Part shown: piece after piece, positions 9,044 to 18,568 of the stretch
How positions within the stretch are numbered: position 1 is the stretch's first letter
Layout of the letters: each line of letters starts with the position of its first letter
Source of the DNA: Curtobacterium flaccumfaciens
Lineage (GTDB): Bacteria > Actinomycetota > Actinomycetes > Actinomycetales > Microbacteriaceae
NCBI GenBank assembly: GCA_029689965.1
Contig: CP121450.1
Coordinates: 620,001 to 684,000 of the forward strand
DNA length: 64,000 nucleotides
Direction of reading: 5' to 3'
Notes under the pieces: generated by a model
The model's database searches: none
Told to the model about the DNA's origin: nothing
What the model saw: only the letters and a program-made list of their open reading frames with translations
Made by a program: the position numbers and the translations under genes

Positions 9044-9243
9044 CGCCGTGCGGACCTGGCGCCGTGCGGACGTGACGCCGTGCGGACGTGACGCCGTGCG
9101 GACGTGACGCCGTGCGGACGTGACGCCGTGCGGACCTGGCGCCGTGCGGACGTGACGCCGTGCGGACGTGACGCCGTGCGGACGTGACGCCGTGCGGACC
9201 TGGCGCCGTGCGGATGCGACGCCGTGCGGACGTGATGCCGCGG
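9029..9243. repeat. Array of about 13 tandem 16-bp repeats
   Basis: Unit GCCGTGCGGACGTGAC repeats with perfect 16-bp phase from about 9029 to 9237. Units at 9045, 9125 and 9189 share the variant ending CGGACCTGGC; units at 9205 and 9221 carry point changes. The first partial unit encodes the last residues and stop of the kinase gene. The period is not a multiple of three and the array lies between convergent genes, so it is not coding. Confidence 0.9.
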
Positions 9244-9277
9244 ACTCACCTGCCCTCGGGAGCCCGCTGGGCGCGCC

Positions 9278-10534
9278 TCACGCGACGCGCCGCGCCGCGG
9301 TCGTCCCCACGATCCCCAGCGTGAGCACCGCGACGAGCACGACGAGCAGCGGTGCCGTCCAGTCCCCGTCGCCCCGTGCAGCGACCCGGCGACGAGCGGC
9401 CCCGCTGAGCCGATCAGGTAGCCGCCGCCCTGCACGAACGCGGACATCCGGCGGGCGTCGGCGTCGCTCGACACGATCCGGACGATCACGATGAAGATGA
9501 CCGTGATGCCACCGCCCTGGGCAGCACCGCCGAGCACCGACCAGAGCAGCCAGAAGCTGCGGCGCGAACAGCAGCCCGAGGGGCATCGCGAGCCACAGGA
9601 CGGCGACGAGGGCGATGATCGCGCGCGGACGCCACCTCGACGCGAGCACCGGCACACCGAGCGCGCCGACGACCGCGAGGATCTGGAACACCGACGAGCT
9701 CGCACCGGACGAGGCCTTCGAGAACCCGATCTCGTCGTGCAGGAGCGTCGGGATCCACGCGGTCAGGGCGTAGTACGAGAACGCCTGACCGCCGAACGCC
9801 AGGGTCAGCCCCCAGGTGATCAGACGGCGGGCCGGGCGGACCGGCTCGGCGTCCGCGGCCGGCACGGTGCGGATCGCGCCCGTCCCGAGCACCTGGTCGA
9901 CGGGCCCCGTCACGGGGAGCGGCTCGCCGCTGGCGGCGACGGGGCGCGCCCAGGCCGACCGCGCCCCGACAGCGTAGGTCCACGCCAGACCGGCGACGAC
10001 GGCGAGCGCCGCCCACACCGCGATCGCGACGGGCCAGCCCCAGGCCGCGGCGATCGGTGCGGTCCCGAGCGAGGTGATCATCGACCCGACGTTGAGCGCC
10101 GACGTGTACACGCCGGTGACGAGGCCGACGCGCTCCGGAGCGGTGTCACGGCGGATCACCACCGGGATGACCACGTTGCCGATGGTGATGCCGACGCCGA
10201 TCACCGCCGTGCCGATGAGCAGCGCCGCCGCCGAGGGCATCGACCGGACCACCGTGCCGGCGAGCACGATGACGAGCGACAGCGACAGTGCCCGCTCGGG
10301 ATCGGCCTTCGCGATCACCCAGCTCGCGAAGGGCGTCGCGAGGGCGAAGCAGAGCACGGGGATGGTCGTCAGCAGCCCGGCGACCGTGGCGGTGAGCCCG
10401 AGGTCGACGCGGACGTCGCCGATCACGGGAGCGGGCGCGACGATCGGCCCGCGCAGGTTCAGCGCGACGAGGACGATCGCGGCGGGCAGGACCCAGGCAG
10501 CACCGCGCAGACCGGTGCGGGCAGCGGCGCTCAC
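9278..10534 (-). CDS. MFS transporter, CynX/NimT-like (two frameshifts)
   Basis: The N-terminus VLVALNLRGPIVAPAPVIGD is the hallmark of the CynX/NimT (cyanate/nitroimidazole) branch, followed by GLLTTIPVLCFALATPFASW, the TM4 region IGVGITIGNVVIPVVIRR and the TM7 region FGGQAFSYYALTAWIPTLL. About 12 membrane segments are expected in about 418 residues. Two compensating errors displace TM10-TM11: an extra T at 9553-9558 (GAAGCT, minus-strand AGCTTC) and a missing G near 9370. Correction gives LFAPQLWLLWSVLGGAAQGG and later GDWTAPLLVVL. The GTG start overlaps the HAD phosphatase stop by four bases, so the two form one unit. Confidence 0.88.
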   Translation of the reverse strand: MSAAARTGLRGAAWVLPAAIVLVALNLRGPIVAPAPVIGDVRVDLGLTATVAGLLTTIPVLCFALATPFASWVIAKADPERALSLSLVIVLAGTVVRSMPSAAALLIGTAVIGVGITIGNVVIPVVIRRDTAPERVGLVTGVYTSALNVGSMITSLGTAPIAAAWGWPVAIAVWAALAVVAGLAWTYAVGARSAWARPVAASGEPLPVTGPVDQVLGTGAIRTVPAADAEPVRPARRLITWGLTLAFGGQAFSYYALTAWIPTLLHDEIGFSKASSGASSSVFQILAVVGALGVPVLASRWRPRAIIALVAVLWLAMPLGLLFAPQLLAALVGARRCCPGRWHHGHLHRDRPDRVERRRRPPDVRVRAGRRLPDRLSGAARRRVAARGDGDWTAPLLVVLVAVLTLGIVGTTAARRVA

Positions 10535-11203
10535 TCGGGGACGACCGTCCCGGGCAGCAGGATCGGGAGCAGGTCCAGCGGGGTCGCCGCCTGCGCGATG
10601 GTCCCCTCGGCCTCGGCGGGGAGCCGTACCCCCACTCCGCGAACACCACCGGGACGCCGTGCACGGCAGCGCCCTCGACGTCGTGCAACCGGTCGCCGAC
10701 GAGCACCGGACGGCTGGTGTCGAAGCCGCGGGCGTCGAGCCGCCTGAGTGCCTCCGCGACCACGTCGGCCTTGCTCGACCGCACCTCGTCGTCGCTCGCG
10801 CCCGTGATGATGTCGATGTCGCCGGTCAGCCCGTAGTGCTCGAGGATGTACGTCGCCGGGTCTCGGGCTTGCTCGTCGCGGTCGAGATCGGCAGCCCCGC
10901 CCGGTGCAGGGTGCGGAGCACGACGTCGATCCCCGGGAACATGGCGGAGTCGAGGGCGCCGTGCGAGAAGTAGTGCTCGCGGTACACCGCGAGGGTGCGT
11001 TCGGCGCGCTCCAGGTCCATCCCCATGGCCGTGCGGAACGTGTCCATGATCGGCGGCCCCACGAACGACATCAGGGTCGCGTGGTCCGGGACGGGGACGC
11101 CCACCTTCCGGAAGGTGTGGGTCAGGCTCTCGAGGATGCCCGGCGCGGAGTCGCTGATGGTGCCGTCGAGGTCGAAGAGGATGGCGGTGAACGGGCGCGT
11201 CAT
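10531..11203 (-). CDS. HAD-superfamily hydrolase, phosphoglycolate-phosphatase-like (two frameshifts)
   Basis: HAD motif I is AILFDLDGTISDS near residue 8 (nucleophile and acid Asp). Motif II is ISTATSKP (Thr/Ser), and motifs III/IV are ADVVAEAL and VLVGDRLHDVEGA with the metal-binding Asp pair. The helical cap between motif I and II (FRKVGVPVPDHATLMSFVGPP) is the C1 cap of phosphoglycolate and beta-phosphoglucomutase-like phosphatases. A missing C near 10860 and another near 10616 interrupt the frame. Corrected length is about 224 residues. It probably dephosphorylates a small phosphorylated metabolite. It is followed by, and overlaps, the CynX-type transporter. Confidence 0.85.
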
Positions 11204-11300
11204 GTCCCGCCCAGCCTAGCCGTGGCAGTGGACGCGACCGGTGACGGGCCTGAGCGCGCGCGGCGGCGGCGAGCCGTGCCTCCCGTCCGCCCGTGCGCCG

Positions 11301-11362
11301 GGAACCAGGTTCCGGACACCACACCGTGCGCTTTCGCGGTGCTGTGTCCGGAACCTGGTTCC
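11301..11362. repeat. Inverted repeat with nested GGAACC palindromes, copy 1
   Basis: GGAACCAGGTTCCGGACAC (11301-11319) is exactly inverted at 11344-11362 around a 24-base loop that itself can pair through CACCG/CGGTG. Each arm contains the palindrome GGAACC-N-GGTTCC. A second copy lies at 57944-58001. The rest of 11204-11389 shows no gene. Confidence 0.85.
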
Positions 11363-11389
11363 GGACGGGGCCGCCGGCCGGCGGCCGCG

Positions 11390-12085
11390 TCAGAACAGGC
11401 GGGTGTGCCCGCCCTCGATGCCGCGCATCGCGTCGTAGTCGAGCACCAGCACGCGGATGCCGCGGTCCTCCGCGAGGGTGCGCGCCTGCGGCGCGACGGT
11501 CTGCGCGGCCAGCACGCCCTGCACCGGGCGGAGCAGCGGATCGCGGTTCATCAGCTCGAGGTACCGCGTCAGCTGCTCGACCGCGTCGATGTTCGCGTTC
11601 CGCTTCATCTCGACCGCGACGCTCGCACCGGCATCGTCGCGCGCGAGGATGTCGACCGGACCGATGGCGGTCATGTACTCGCGACGGACGAGGGTGTGCC
11701 CGTCGCCGAGGAGCTCGATCTGCTCCGCGAGGAGCTGCTGCAGGTGCGCCTCGACCCCGTCCTTCACGAGCCCCGGGTCGACGCCGAGGTCGTGGGTCTC
11801 GTCGGCGACGACCTCGTGGATGCTCACGATGAGCCGGTCCTGGGTCTTCTTCTGCGTGACCGTCCACACCTGCGTGATGCCCGCGCTCGCCTGCTCCTCC
11901 GAGGGCTCGCCCATCTCGATCGAGCAGGGCGGGCTCATCCAGTTGAGCGGCTTGTAGCTGCCGCCGTCCGAGTGGACGAGCAGCGAGCCGTCGGCCTTCA
12001 GCATGAGGAGACGGGTCGCGAGCGGCAGGTGGGCCGACAGGCGTCCGGCGTAGTCGACGGAGCAGCGGGCGATGACGAGACGCAC
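11390..12085 (-). CDS. nucS: Endonuclease NucS (EndoMS)
   Basis: This intact 231-residue protein opens from GTG 12085 with [20 protein letters not shown] and contains [14 protein letters not shown], both diagnostic of NucS. The C-terminal RecB-like nuclease domain shows [12 protein letters not shown] and [10 protein letters not shown], giving the D/E-x-K catalytic residues. NucS cuts both strands at G-T, G-G and T-T mismatches and underlies non-canonical mismatch repair in actinobacteria, which lack MutS/MutL. The C-terminal GGHTRLF resembles the beta-clamp-contacting tail of the family. It begins 10 bp after the end of an MFS transporter gene on the same strand, so it is probably co-transcribed with it. 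Confidence 0.95.
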   Translation of the reverse strand: MRLVIARCSVDYAGRLSAHLPLATRLLMLKADGSLLVHSDGGSYKPLNWMSPPCSIEMGEPSEEQASAGITQVWTVTQKKTQDRLIVSIHEVVADETHDLGVDPGLVKDGVEAHLQQLLAEQIELLGDGHTLVRREYMTAIGPVDILARDDAGASVAVEMKRNANIDAVEQLTRYLELMNRDPLLRPVQGVLAAQTVAPQARTLAEDRGIRVLVLDYDAMRGIEGGHTRLF

Positions 12086-12095
12086 GACCGAGAGC

Positions 12096-13415
12096 CTAAC
12101 GGGCGTCGCGGCCTCCGCCGGACGAGGCCGGGTCCGTCATGGTGTCGTCGGCCTGGAGGCGCGGCTCGCCTCCGCCGTGCCCCTCGCCGCGGCGGCCGGT
12201 CGGCCGGGCGGCGGCGCCGCGCTCGCGGGCCGCACCCGACGCCAGACCCGCCGCGATGATGAACACGAAGACCACCAGGAGCGCACCGAGCAGCCCCACG
12301 TGCTCGCCGAGGAACCCGATGAGCGGCGGTCCCGCGAGGAACGCCACGTACCCGATCGTCGCGACGGCGCTCACGCGCAGCGCGGCCGTCCGCGGGTCGT
12401 CGGCAGCGGCGGACATGCCCATCGGGAACCCGAGGCTGGCGCCGAGACCCCAGAGCACGACACCGACGATCGCGAGCGGGACGTCGTCGATGAAGATGAG
12501 CATGCCGAGGCCGACCACGGCGACCGCGGCGCTGGTCCGGAGCACGGGGACGCGTCCGAACCGGTCGATCAGCGGACTGCCGGCGACCCGTCCGGCGGTC
12601 ATCGCGGCGAGGAACACCGTGAGGACGGCCGAACCGGCGGCGTTGTCGAGGCCGTGCCCGTCGATCATCGCGAGGGGGAGCCAGTCGTTCGCGGAGCCCT
12701 CGGCCAACGCCATGCCGAGCACGATCACGCCGATGAGGAGCGTCGACGGCTGCGCCCACACCTGCCAGCGGCTGACCTGCGTCGGCACCGGGCTGGTGTC
12801 CGTGGCGACGTGCTCCTCGAAGCGGTGCTCGTCCTGGAACCGGCTGACCGCGACGAGCATGACGGCGCTCGTGACGAGCACGAGGACGATGAAGTGCCAG
12901 GCGACCGGGACCTCGAGCGCCTCGGTGAGGGCGCCCAGGCCCGCGCCCGCCAGGGTGCCGAGGCTGAACGCGGCGTGGAACAGGGGCATGATCGTGCGGC
13001 CGCCGGCCTTCTCGGCGGCGGCGCCGGACACGTTCATCGAGACGTCGCACAGGCCGTTGCCGAAGCCGAACGCGATCAACGCGATCCAGATGGCGGCGAA
13101 GCCCCAGCCCAGGGTGACCGCGAGTCCCGCGAACACCATGCCCGCGGTCAGGCAGAGGGCGGCGACCTGGACGCCGCGGCGGGCGCCGAGCTTCGCCACG
13201 ATGTGACCGGCGAACGTCAGGCCGCCGATCGAGCCGACGGCCATGCCGAGCACGAGCAGGCCCATCTCGAACGTGCTGGCGTGGAGCGAGTCGCGGACGC
13301 TCGGGATCCGGCCGAGCCACGTCGCGATGTCGAGGCCGGACAGCGTGAAGACGACGAACACCGCGGTGATCCAGGCCCTGGTGCTCGGGGTGGTGCGGGC
13401 GGACGGCGTCGTCAT
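12096..13415 (-). CDS. MFS transporter, YbjJ-like (paralogue of the gene at 4032-5239)
   Basis: An intact 439-residue membrane protein with about 12 hydrophobic segments. It shares [17 protein letters not shown] loop 1, [42 protein letters not shown] and [14 protein letters not shown] with the gene at 4032. The cytoplasmic C-terminus is long, Gly/Arg-rich and probably disordered. The ATG at 13415 lies about 140 bp from a perfect 16-bp palindrome, and a LacI gene is divergent, suggesting control by that regulator. nucS follows after 10 bp. Substrate unknown. Confidence 0.9.
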   Translation of the reverse strand: MTTPSARTTPSTRAWITAVFVVFTLSGLDIATWLGRIPSVRDSLHASTFEMGLLVLGMAVGSIGGLTFAGHIVAKLGARRGVQVAALCLTAGMVFAGLAVTLGWGFAAIWIALIAFGFGNGLCDVSMNVSGAAAEKAGGRTIMPLFHAAFSLGTLAGAGLGALTEALEVPVAWHFIVLVLVTSAVMLVAVSRFQDEHRFEEHVATDTSPVPTQVSRWQVWAQPSTLLIGVIVLGMALAEGSANDWLPLAMIDGHGLDNAAGSAVLTVFLAAMTAGRVAGSPLIDRFGRVPVLRTSAAVAVVGLGMLIFIDDVPLAIVGVVLWGLGASLGFPMGMSAAADDPRTAALRVSAVATIGYVAFLAGPPLIGFLGEHVGLLGALLVVFVFIIAAGLASGAARERGAAARPTGRRGEGHGGGEPRLQADDTMTDPASSGGGRDAR

Positions 13416-13487
13416 GGTGGTCCCATCGTGCTGCGGTGCGGCGATCGTGGTGCGTGTCGCGGGTGATGCGGGTTGCGGGTTGCGCTG

Positions 13488-13529
13488 GCCGTGCGGTGCG
13501 GGCCGTGCGGTGCGGGCCGCCCGGTGCGG
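13488..13529. repeat. Three tandem 14-bp units
   Basis: GCCGTGCGGTGCGG occurs at 13488 and 13502, with a variant (GCCGCCCGGTGCGG) at 13516. It shares GCCGTGCGG with the 16-bp repeat at 9029-9243. It lies in the divergent spacer between the MFS and LacI genes. Confidence 0.7.
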
Positions 13530-13553
13530 GCCGCCGGCGCGTGTCGCGCTCGT

Positions 13554-13569
13554 GTCGAATCGATTCGAC
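13554..13569. promoter_or_regulatory. Probable LacI-family operator
   Basis: GTCGAATCGATTCGAC is a perfect 16-bp palindrome in the spacer between the YbjJ-like MFS gene (-) and the LacI regulator (+). LacI-family proteins bind such even, symmetric sites with a central CG. A TACGCT -10-like hexamer lies just to the right. Autoregulation plus control of the MFS gene is inferred. Confidence 0.55.
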
Positions 13570-13793
13570 CGGTGTTTCCGGCTACGCTAACGGGCGATGG
13601 ACGAACCGGCAACACGACCCGGCGCGTCGCGGACCGACTCCCCCGCGCCGACGCCGACGGTGCCCCGCGCGCCGGGACCGACCGGCCGACGCCAGGGAGC
13701 CCCGGGCGTGCCGAACGCCCCGGGCCTGCCGAACGTGCCGGGCGTCCTGCGGGTCGCGTGCGTGCACGCTCCGGGTCGGACGACTCCGGTGTC

Positions 13794-14863
13794 GTGCGCC
13801 GCGCCCGTCCGACACTCGCCGCCGTCGCCCGCGCGGCCGGAGTCGCGCCGTCCACGGCCTCCCTCGCGTTCAGCGGGAGCGGCCCGGTGTCCGAGGACGC
13901 CAGGGCGCGCGTCCTCGCCGCCGCCGCCGAGCTCGGCTACGGCGGACCCGATCCGCGTGCCCGGTCCCTCCGGCGGGGCCGTTCCGGCGTGATCGGGGTC
14001 GTCATGGACGAGCGCCTCAGCGACGCCTTCCGCGACCCGGTCAACGTGCTGACCCTCGACGGCATCGCCGAGGTGGCCGGCGCCGCCGGCGCCTCGCTGC
14101 TGCTCGTCCGGAGCCCCCTCGACGACGAGCAGGGGCGGTGCCGCTCGTCGACGCCCCGATGGACGCCGTGGTGCTCGTCGGCTGCAACGTCCGCATCGAC
14201 CCCGCGGTCGCGGTGCTCCGACGTCGCCAGATCCCCGTCGTCGCGATCGAGGCCGACGACATCGAGGGCGCCGTCCCGATCCAGCTCGACAACCGCGAGG
14301 CCTCCCGCCGTGCCGCCGCCTTCCTCCGCGACCTCGGACACGAGGCCGTCACGACCGTCACCCTGCCCCTCGACGGCTCCCACCGGCGGGGCCTCGTCGA
14401 TCCCGAGCGCGAGGCCGAGGGCATCGCCTTCACCTCGCTCGAGCGGCTCCGCGGGGTGCGCGGCGTCTACCCGGAGTCGGTCGCGATCGAGGCGGCGGGC
14501 AGCTCCGTGGAAGAGGGCCGCATCGCCGGTACCGCGCTCTTCGCGCCCGGCGGGCCGCGGCCGACGGCGGTGGTCGCGCAGAGCGACGTCCTCGCGGTGG
14601 GGGTCATCTCGGCGGCCCTCGACGCCGGGCTCCGCGTGCCGGAGGACGTCAGCATCGTCGGGTTCGACGGCATCACGGTGGACGACAGCCTGTTCCACCG
14701 CACCCGCATCCGGCAGCTCACGACGCTCGTGCAGCCCTTCGTGCAGAAGGGCCAGGCCGCCGCCCGGGCCGCGTTGGCCATGCTCGAGGGCGCCGAGCCG
14801 CAGCCGGCCGCCTTCCGCTCCGAGCTCCGCATCGGCGACACGACGGCACCGCCGCGCGCGTAG
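13794..14863 (+). CDS. LacI-family transcriptional regulator (frameshifted)
   Basis: The DNA-binding domain is RPTLAAVARAAGVAPSTASL followed by AFSGSGPVSEDARARVLAAA and LGY, the typical LacI HTH and hinge. The periplasmic-binding-like domain follows with SGVIGVVMDERLSDAF, LVGCNVRIDP, TAVVAQSDVLAVGVISAALDAG and VSIVGFDGI, with QLTTLVQPF near the end. One G is missing in GAGCAGGGGCGG near 14145; restoring it gives about 356 residues. The GTG at 13794 gives normal family length; an ATG at 13597 would add a Pro-rich leader but needs another frame correction. It likely senses a sugar and controls the divergent transporter. Confidence 0.85.
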
Positions 14864-14884
14864 TGCCGCCAGTCGGCTCGCGCT

Positions 14885-15010
14885 GGCCCCGAGTCTCGCG
14901 TTGGCCCCGAGTCTCGCGTTGGCCCCGAGTCTCGCGTTGAGCCCGAGGCACGCGTTGAGCCCGGGGCACGCGTTGAGCCCGAGGCACGCGTTGGCCCCGA
15001 GTCTCGCGTT
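14885..15010. repeat. Seven tandem 18-bp repeats
   Basis: Units of 18 bp alternate between GGCCCCGAGTCTCGCGTT (14885, 14903, 14921, 14993) and GAGCCCGAGGCACGCGTT-type variants (14939, 14957, 14975). They occupy the spacer between convergent lacI and MATE genes. A related GAGTCTCGGGGCC lies at about 15058. No reading frame with sensible composition covers them. Confidence 0.9.
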
Positions 15011-15106
15011 GGGCGACGACTCTCGTGCTCGCGCGCCCGAGACTTGTCGCTCACGCCGAGTCTCGGGGCCGGCTGCGTCTCCTCCGGCTGCGCGAGTCTC
15101 GGGCCG

Positions 15107-16421
15107 TCAGCGCGCCAGGGCGACCGCGATCCACCCCTGACGGTGTGCGCGCACCCCGAGCGTGACCGCACGGATGCCGATGTACCCGAAGGCGAACGCC
15201 GCCCACAGCCCCGCGAGGCTGCCGCCGCCCACCACAGGAGCGGCAGGTAGACCACGAGGTTCACGCCGCCCGCCAGCGCGAGGTACCGGGCATCCCCGCA
15301 CCGATGAGGACGCCGTCGAGGACGAACACGTACCCGGCCACCGGCATCCCGATCGCGACGAGGAGCAGGACGACCGGCAGTGCGGAGCGGACCGCCGCCG
15401 AGTCCGAGAACGCCGGGCCGAGCACGCCGCTGACCAGGAGCGTCAGCACGCCGAGCAGCACACCGCCCGCGATCCCGAGCACCACCAGTCGCCGTGTCAC
15501 GAGTGCGACCCGGTCGGGATCTCGCGCGCCGAGGCCGTGGCCGACGAGCGCCTGACCCGCGATCGCCAGGGCGTCCAGCGCGAACGCCAGCGTCGAGAAC
15601 ACCGTGAGTCCGACCTGCGTGGTGGCGAGCCCGGTCGTGCCGAGACCGGTGGCCGAGGCGACGGTGGCGAGCATCGCGATCCGGAGCGATGCCGTCCGGA
15701 GGAACAACCACGCCCCCGAGCGGAGCGCCCGGACCACGCCCGAGGCCCCGGGACGCAGCGGAGCGCCGGACGACCTGGCCTCCCGCACGGCGATCGCGAC
15801 GTAGACCGCTGCCATCGCCCACTGCACGATGACGGTGCCCGCCGCCGATCCCTCGACGCCCCAGCCGGCGCCGTAGATGAGCACCGCGTTGAGCAGCCCG
15901 TTCGCCACGAAGCCGACGGTCGCGACGACGAGCGGGGTGCGGGTGTCCTGCAGGCCGCGGAGCAGTCCCGTCGACGCGGTCACCAGGAGGATCGCGGGCA
16001 GCCCGACGAGTGAGAGCACCAGGTACGAGGTCGCCGCGTCCGAGACCGCGCCCGATGCGCCGAACGCATCGACCAACCCGTCGGCGAGCGGCCAGCCGAC
16101 CAGGGCGAGCAGGACGCCGAGCACGAGGGCGAGCCACATCCCGTCGATGCCCGCGTGCACGGCACCGCGGCGGTCCCCACCGCCGAGAGCACGGGCGACC
16201 GCGGGCGTCGTCGAGTACGCGAGGAAGACGAGCAGCCCCGTCACGGTCTGCAGGACCGCGCTCGCCAGACCCACGGCGGCGAGCGGCGTCGCGCCGAGGT
16301 GGCCGACGAGCGCCGTGTCCGTCATCAGGAACAGCGGCTCGACGACGAGGGCGCCGAGGGCCGGCACGGCGAGCCGGACGATGTCCCGGTCGACGATCCG
16401 GGTGTCAGGGGAACGGCGCAC
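15107..16421 (-). CDS. MATE-family efflux transporter, DinF-like (two frameshifts)
   Basis: About 438 residues after correction, starting from GTG 16421 with VRRSPDTRIVDRDIVRLAVPALGALVVEPLF split over an N-terminal tail and TM1. The DinF-like MATE pattern continues with TDTALVGHLG, GRGLQDTRTP-type loop (LLRGLQDTRTPLVV) after TM5, and FALDALAIAGQALVGHGLGA in the second half. Twelve membrane segments are expected. Breaks near 15297 and 15235 shift the last two helices, which continue as GDARYLALAGGVNLVVYLPL and then GLWAAFAFGYIGIRAVTLG. MATE proteins export cationic compounds using H+ or Na+ gradients; the substrate is unknown. Confidence 0.88.
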
Positions 16422-16451
16422 CGGGACATTCTCCCGGGATACGCTCCGCAC

Positions 16452-17123
16452 GTGGACATCACCGCGCTCGTACCGGGAGCGATCGGCATCGCGCTGAGTC
16501 CGCTGACCGTCGCCTCGATCGTGTTCCTGCTCGGCCACCGGCGCGGGTACGGATCCGCGGTGGCGTGCGCCGTGGGGTGGATCGCCACGATCGTGGTGGC
16601 GCTCGTCGTGTCGGTGCTCGTCGGGGAGCGGCTGCCGGCGCCCTCGGCGGACGGGCCGCCCGTGCAGGCGATCGTGGCGCTGTGCGCGTCCGCGCTGTTG
16701 TTCGCGCTCGCGGCGTGGCAGTGGGTCCGGCGCCGCCTGCCGGACGGGTCGCCCGCGAGCTCGCAGTGGTCGGACGCGGTGGAGGCGATCGGTCCCGCGC
16801 GGGCCCTCGGACTCGGCGGGCTGCTGTTCCTCAGTCCGAAGCTGTTCGTCCTGTCGCTCGCGGCCGGACTGGCGTTCGGGGACGCCGACCCGGGGGCGGC
16901 GGAGACGATCGTCGCCGGTGCGGTGTTCGTGCTCGTCGCGGGGTCGACGGCGCTGCTGCCGATCGTGCTCGCGGTGACGCTGGGGTCGCACGCACGCCGG
17001 GCGCTCGCCGCGATGCGCGCGTGGATCGCCCGGTGGGGCTCGCTGTCGCTCGTGGCGGTGCTCGTCGTGCTGGCGGTGGTGCAGTTGGTGATCGGGCTGC
17101 TGGGGCTGGTCGGCTCGCGCTGA
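16452..17123 (+). CDS. GAP-family membrane protein (Sap/sulfolipid-addressing-like)
   Basis: An intact 223-residue membrane protein from GTG 16452. The opening PGAIGIALSPLTVASIVFLL and later LGLGGLLFLSPKLFVLSLAAG are the repeated S-P-x-x motifs of the GAP family (Pfam Sap_sulf), which has six predicted helices. Members in mycobacteria assist export of glycolipids (sulfolipid-1, glycopeptidolipids), but in Microbacteriaceae the role is unknown. The gene diverges from the MATE gene by 30 bp and ends 4 bp before the stop of the convergent permease gene. Confidence 0.82.
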   Translation: MDITALVPGAIGIALSPLTVASIVFLLGHRRGYGSAVACAVGWIATIVVALVVSVLVGERLPAPSADGPPVQAIVALCASALLFALAAWQWVRRRLPDGSPASSQWSDAVEAIGPARALGLGGLLFLSPKLFVLSLAAGLAFGDADPGAAETIVAGAVFVLVAGSTALLPIVLAVTLGSHARRALAAMRAWIARWGSLSLVAVLVVLAVVQLVIGLLGLVGSR

Positions 17124-17127
17124 GCGG

Positions 17128-18462
17128 TCAGTCCGCGCGCGGTTCGGCGGGACTGCGCCGGTGGCCGCATGTGCCTCGTCCGACACGGTGGACGTCGGCT
17201 CGTCGGTCCCCGGGCCCGGCCGACGAGGTCCATCAGGTGGTAGACGACGATCGCCGCGATGGTGCCGAGGATGATGCCGCCGAAGCTCGCCTCGCCGAAC
17301 GAGAACGTGAAGTCCGCGATGCCGATGATGAGCGCGATCCCCGCGGTGAGCTGGTTCTTCGGTTTGGCGAAGTCGACCCGGTTCTCCACCCAGATCCGGA
17401 TCCCGATGACTCCGATCAGGCCGTAGAGCGCCGTGGTCGCACCGCCCAGCACCCCGGCCGGGACGGACGAGATGACGGCGCCGATCTTCGGGGACAGCCC
17501 GAGCAGGACGGCGACGATCGCCGCCACCCAGTAGGCCGCCGTCGAGAACACCCGGGTCGCCGCCATCACGCCGATGTTCTCGCCGTACGTGGTCGTCGCC
17601 GAGCCGCCGCCGACGCCGGCGAGCACGGTCGAGATGCCGTCCGCGAAGAGCGCGCGCCCGGTGAGCGGGGTGAGGTCGCGCCCGGTGAGCTGTCCGACGC
17701 CCTTGACGTGTCCGACGTTCTCCGCGATGAGCGCGAGGACGACCGGGACGAACGCCAGGTAGATCGCGAGCTGCGATCCATCGAAGGCGGGAGCGGTGAA
17801 CTCGGGCAGGCCGATCCACGCGGCCTTGCCGACGGCGTCGAACGAGACCTCGCCGCCGATGAGTGCCGCGACGTACCCGACGATGACACCGATGACGATG
17901 GACAGGCGTCCGATGAGGCCCTTGAAGAGGACGGTCACGAGGATGATCGCCGCGAGGGTGATCACGGCGACGACCGGGGCCTTGGTGAAGTTGTCGCGGG
18001 CGGCCGGGGCGAGGTTGAAGCCGATGAGCGCCACGATCGCGCCGGAGACGACGGGTGGCATGAGTCGGTCGATCCACCCGGCACCTGCCAGGTGCACCAC
18101 GACACCCACGATCGCGAGCAGTGCCCCGACGACGATGATCCCGGAGAGCGCGAGGGGGATGCCGCCGATCTTCGTCGCGGCGGCGATCGGCGCGATGAAG
18201 GCGAAGGAGGACCCGAGGTAGCTCGGCAGCCGGTTCCCGGTGACGAGCAGGAACAGGATCGTGCCGATGCCGCTGAAGAGCAGGGTCGTCGACGGCGGGA
18301 AACCCGTGAGGAGGGGACGAGGAACGTCGCGCCGAACATCGCCACCACGTGCTGCACGCCGAGCCCGATCGTGCGACCCCATGCGAGCCGTTCGTCCGGC
18401 GCCACGATCGTCGTCGCGGAGACGGTCTTGCCGTCTCCGTGCAGCTTCCACGGAAGTCCCAT
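17128..18462 (-). CDS. uraA: Uracil/xanthine-type nucleobase permease, NCS2 family (frameshifted)
   Basis: NCS2 permease. The start MGLPWKLHGDGK at ATG 18462 is followed by GLGVQHVVAMFGATFLVP, the TM1 quartet region. A C is missing near 18315, after which LLTGFPPSTTLLFSGIGT continues in the other frame. FAFIAPIAAA, ALIAENVGHVKGVGQLTG (TM8 Glu of the substrate site) and GGGSATTTYGENIGVMAATR (TM10 Glu with the NCS2 NxGxxxxTR motif) identify the family. The tail after VYHLMDLVGRARG is in doubt; the stop at 17128 is preferred because it does not overlap the neighbour. It imports uracil, or xanthine, with protons. Confidence 0.9.
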
Positions 18463-18568
18463 GGTGATGACCGTACCGGCAGTTCTCCACAGGTGACGGC
18501 AGACGGCTTCCACCCTCCGAGCGACCTGTATAGAGTGTGTGACGTATCAGTGAGGAGCACCCGTCACC

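Noticed and set aside
9029-9243. CRISPR array
   Set aside because: The 16-bp units are contiguous with no unique spacers and no cas genes are nearby.
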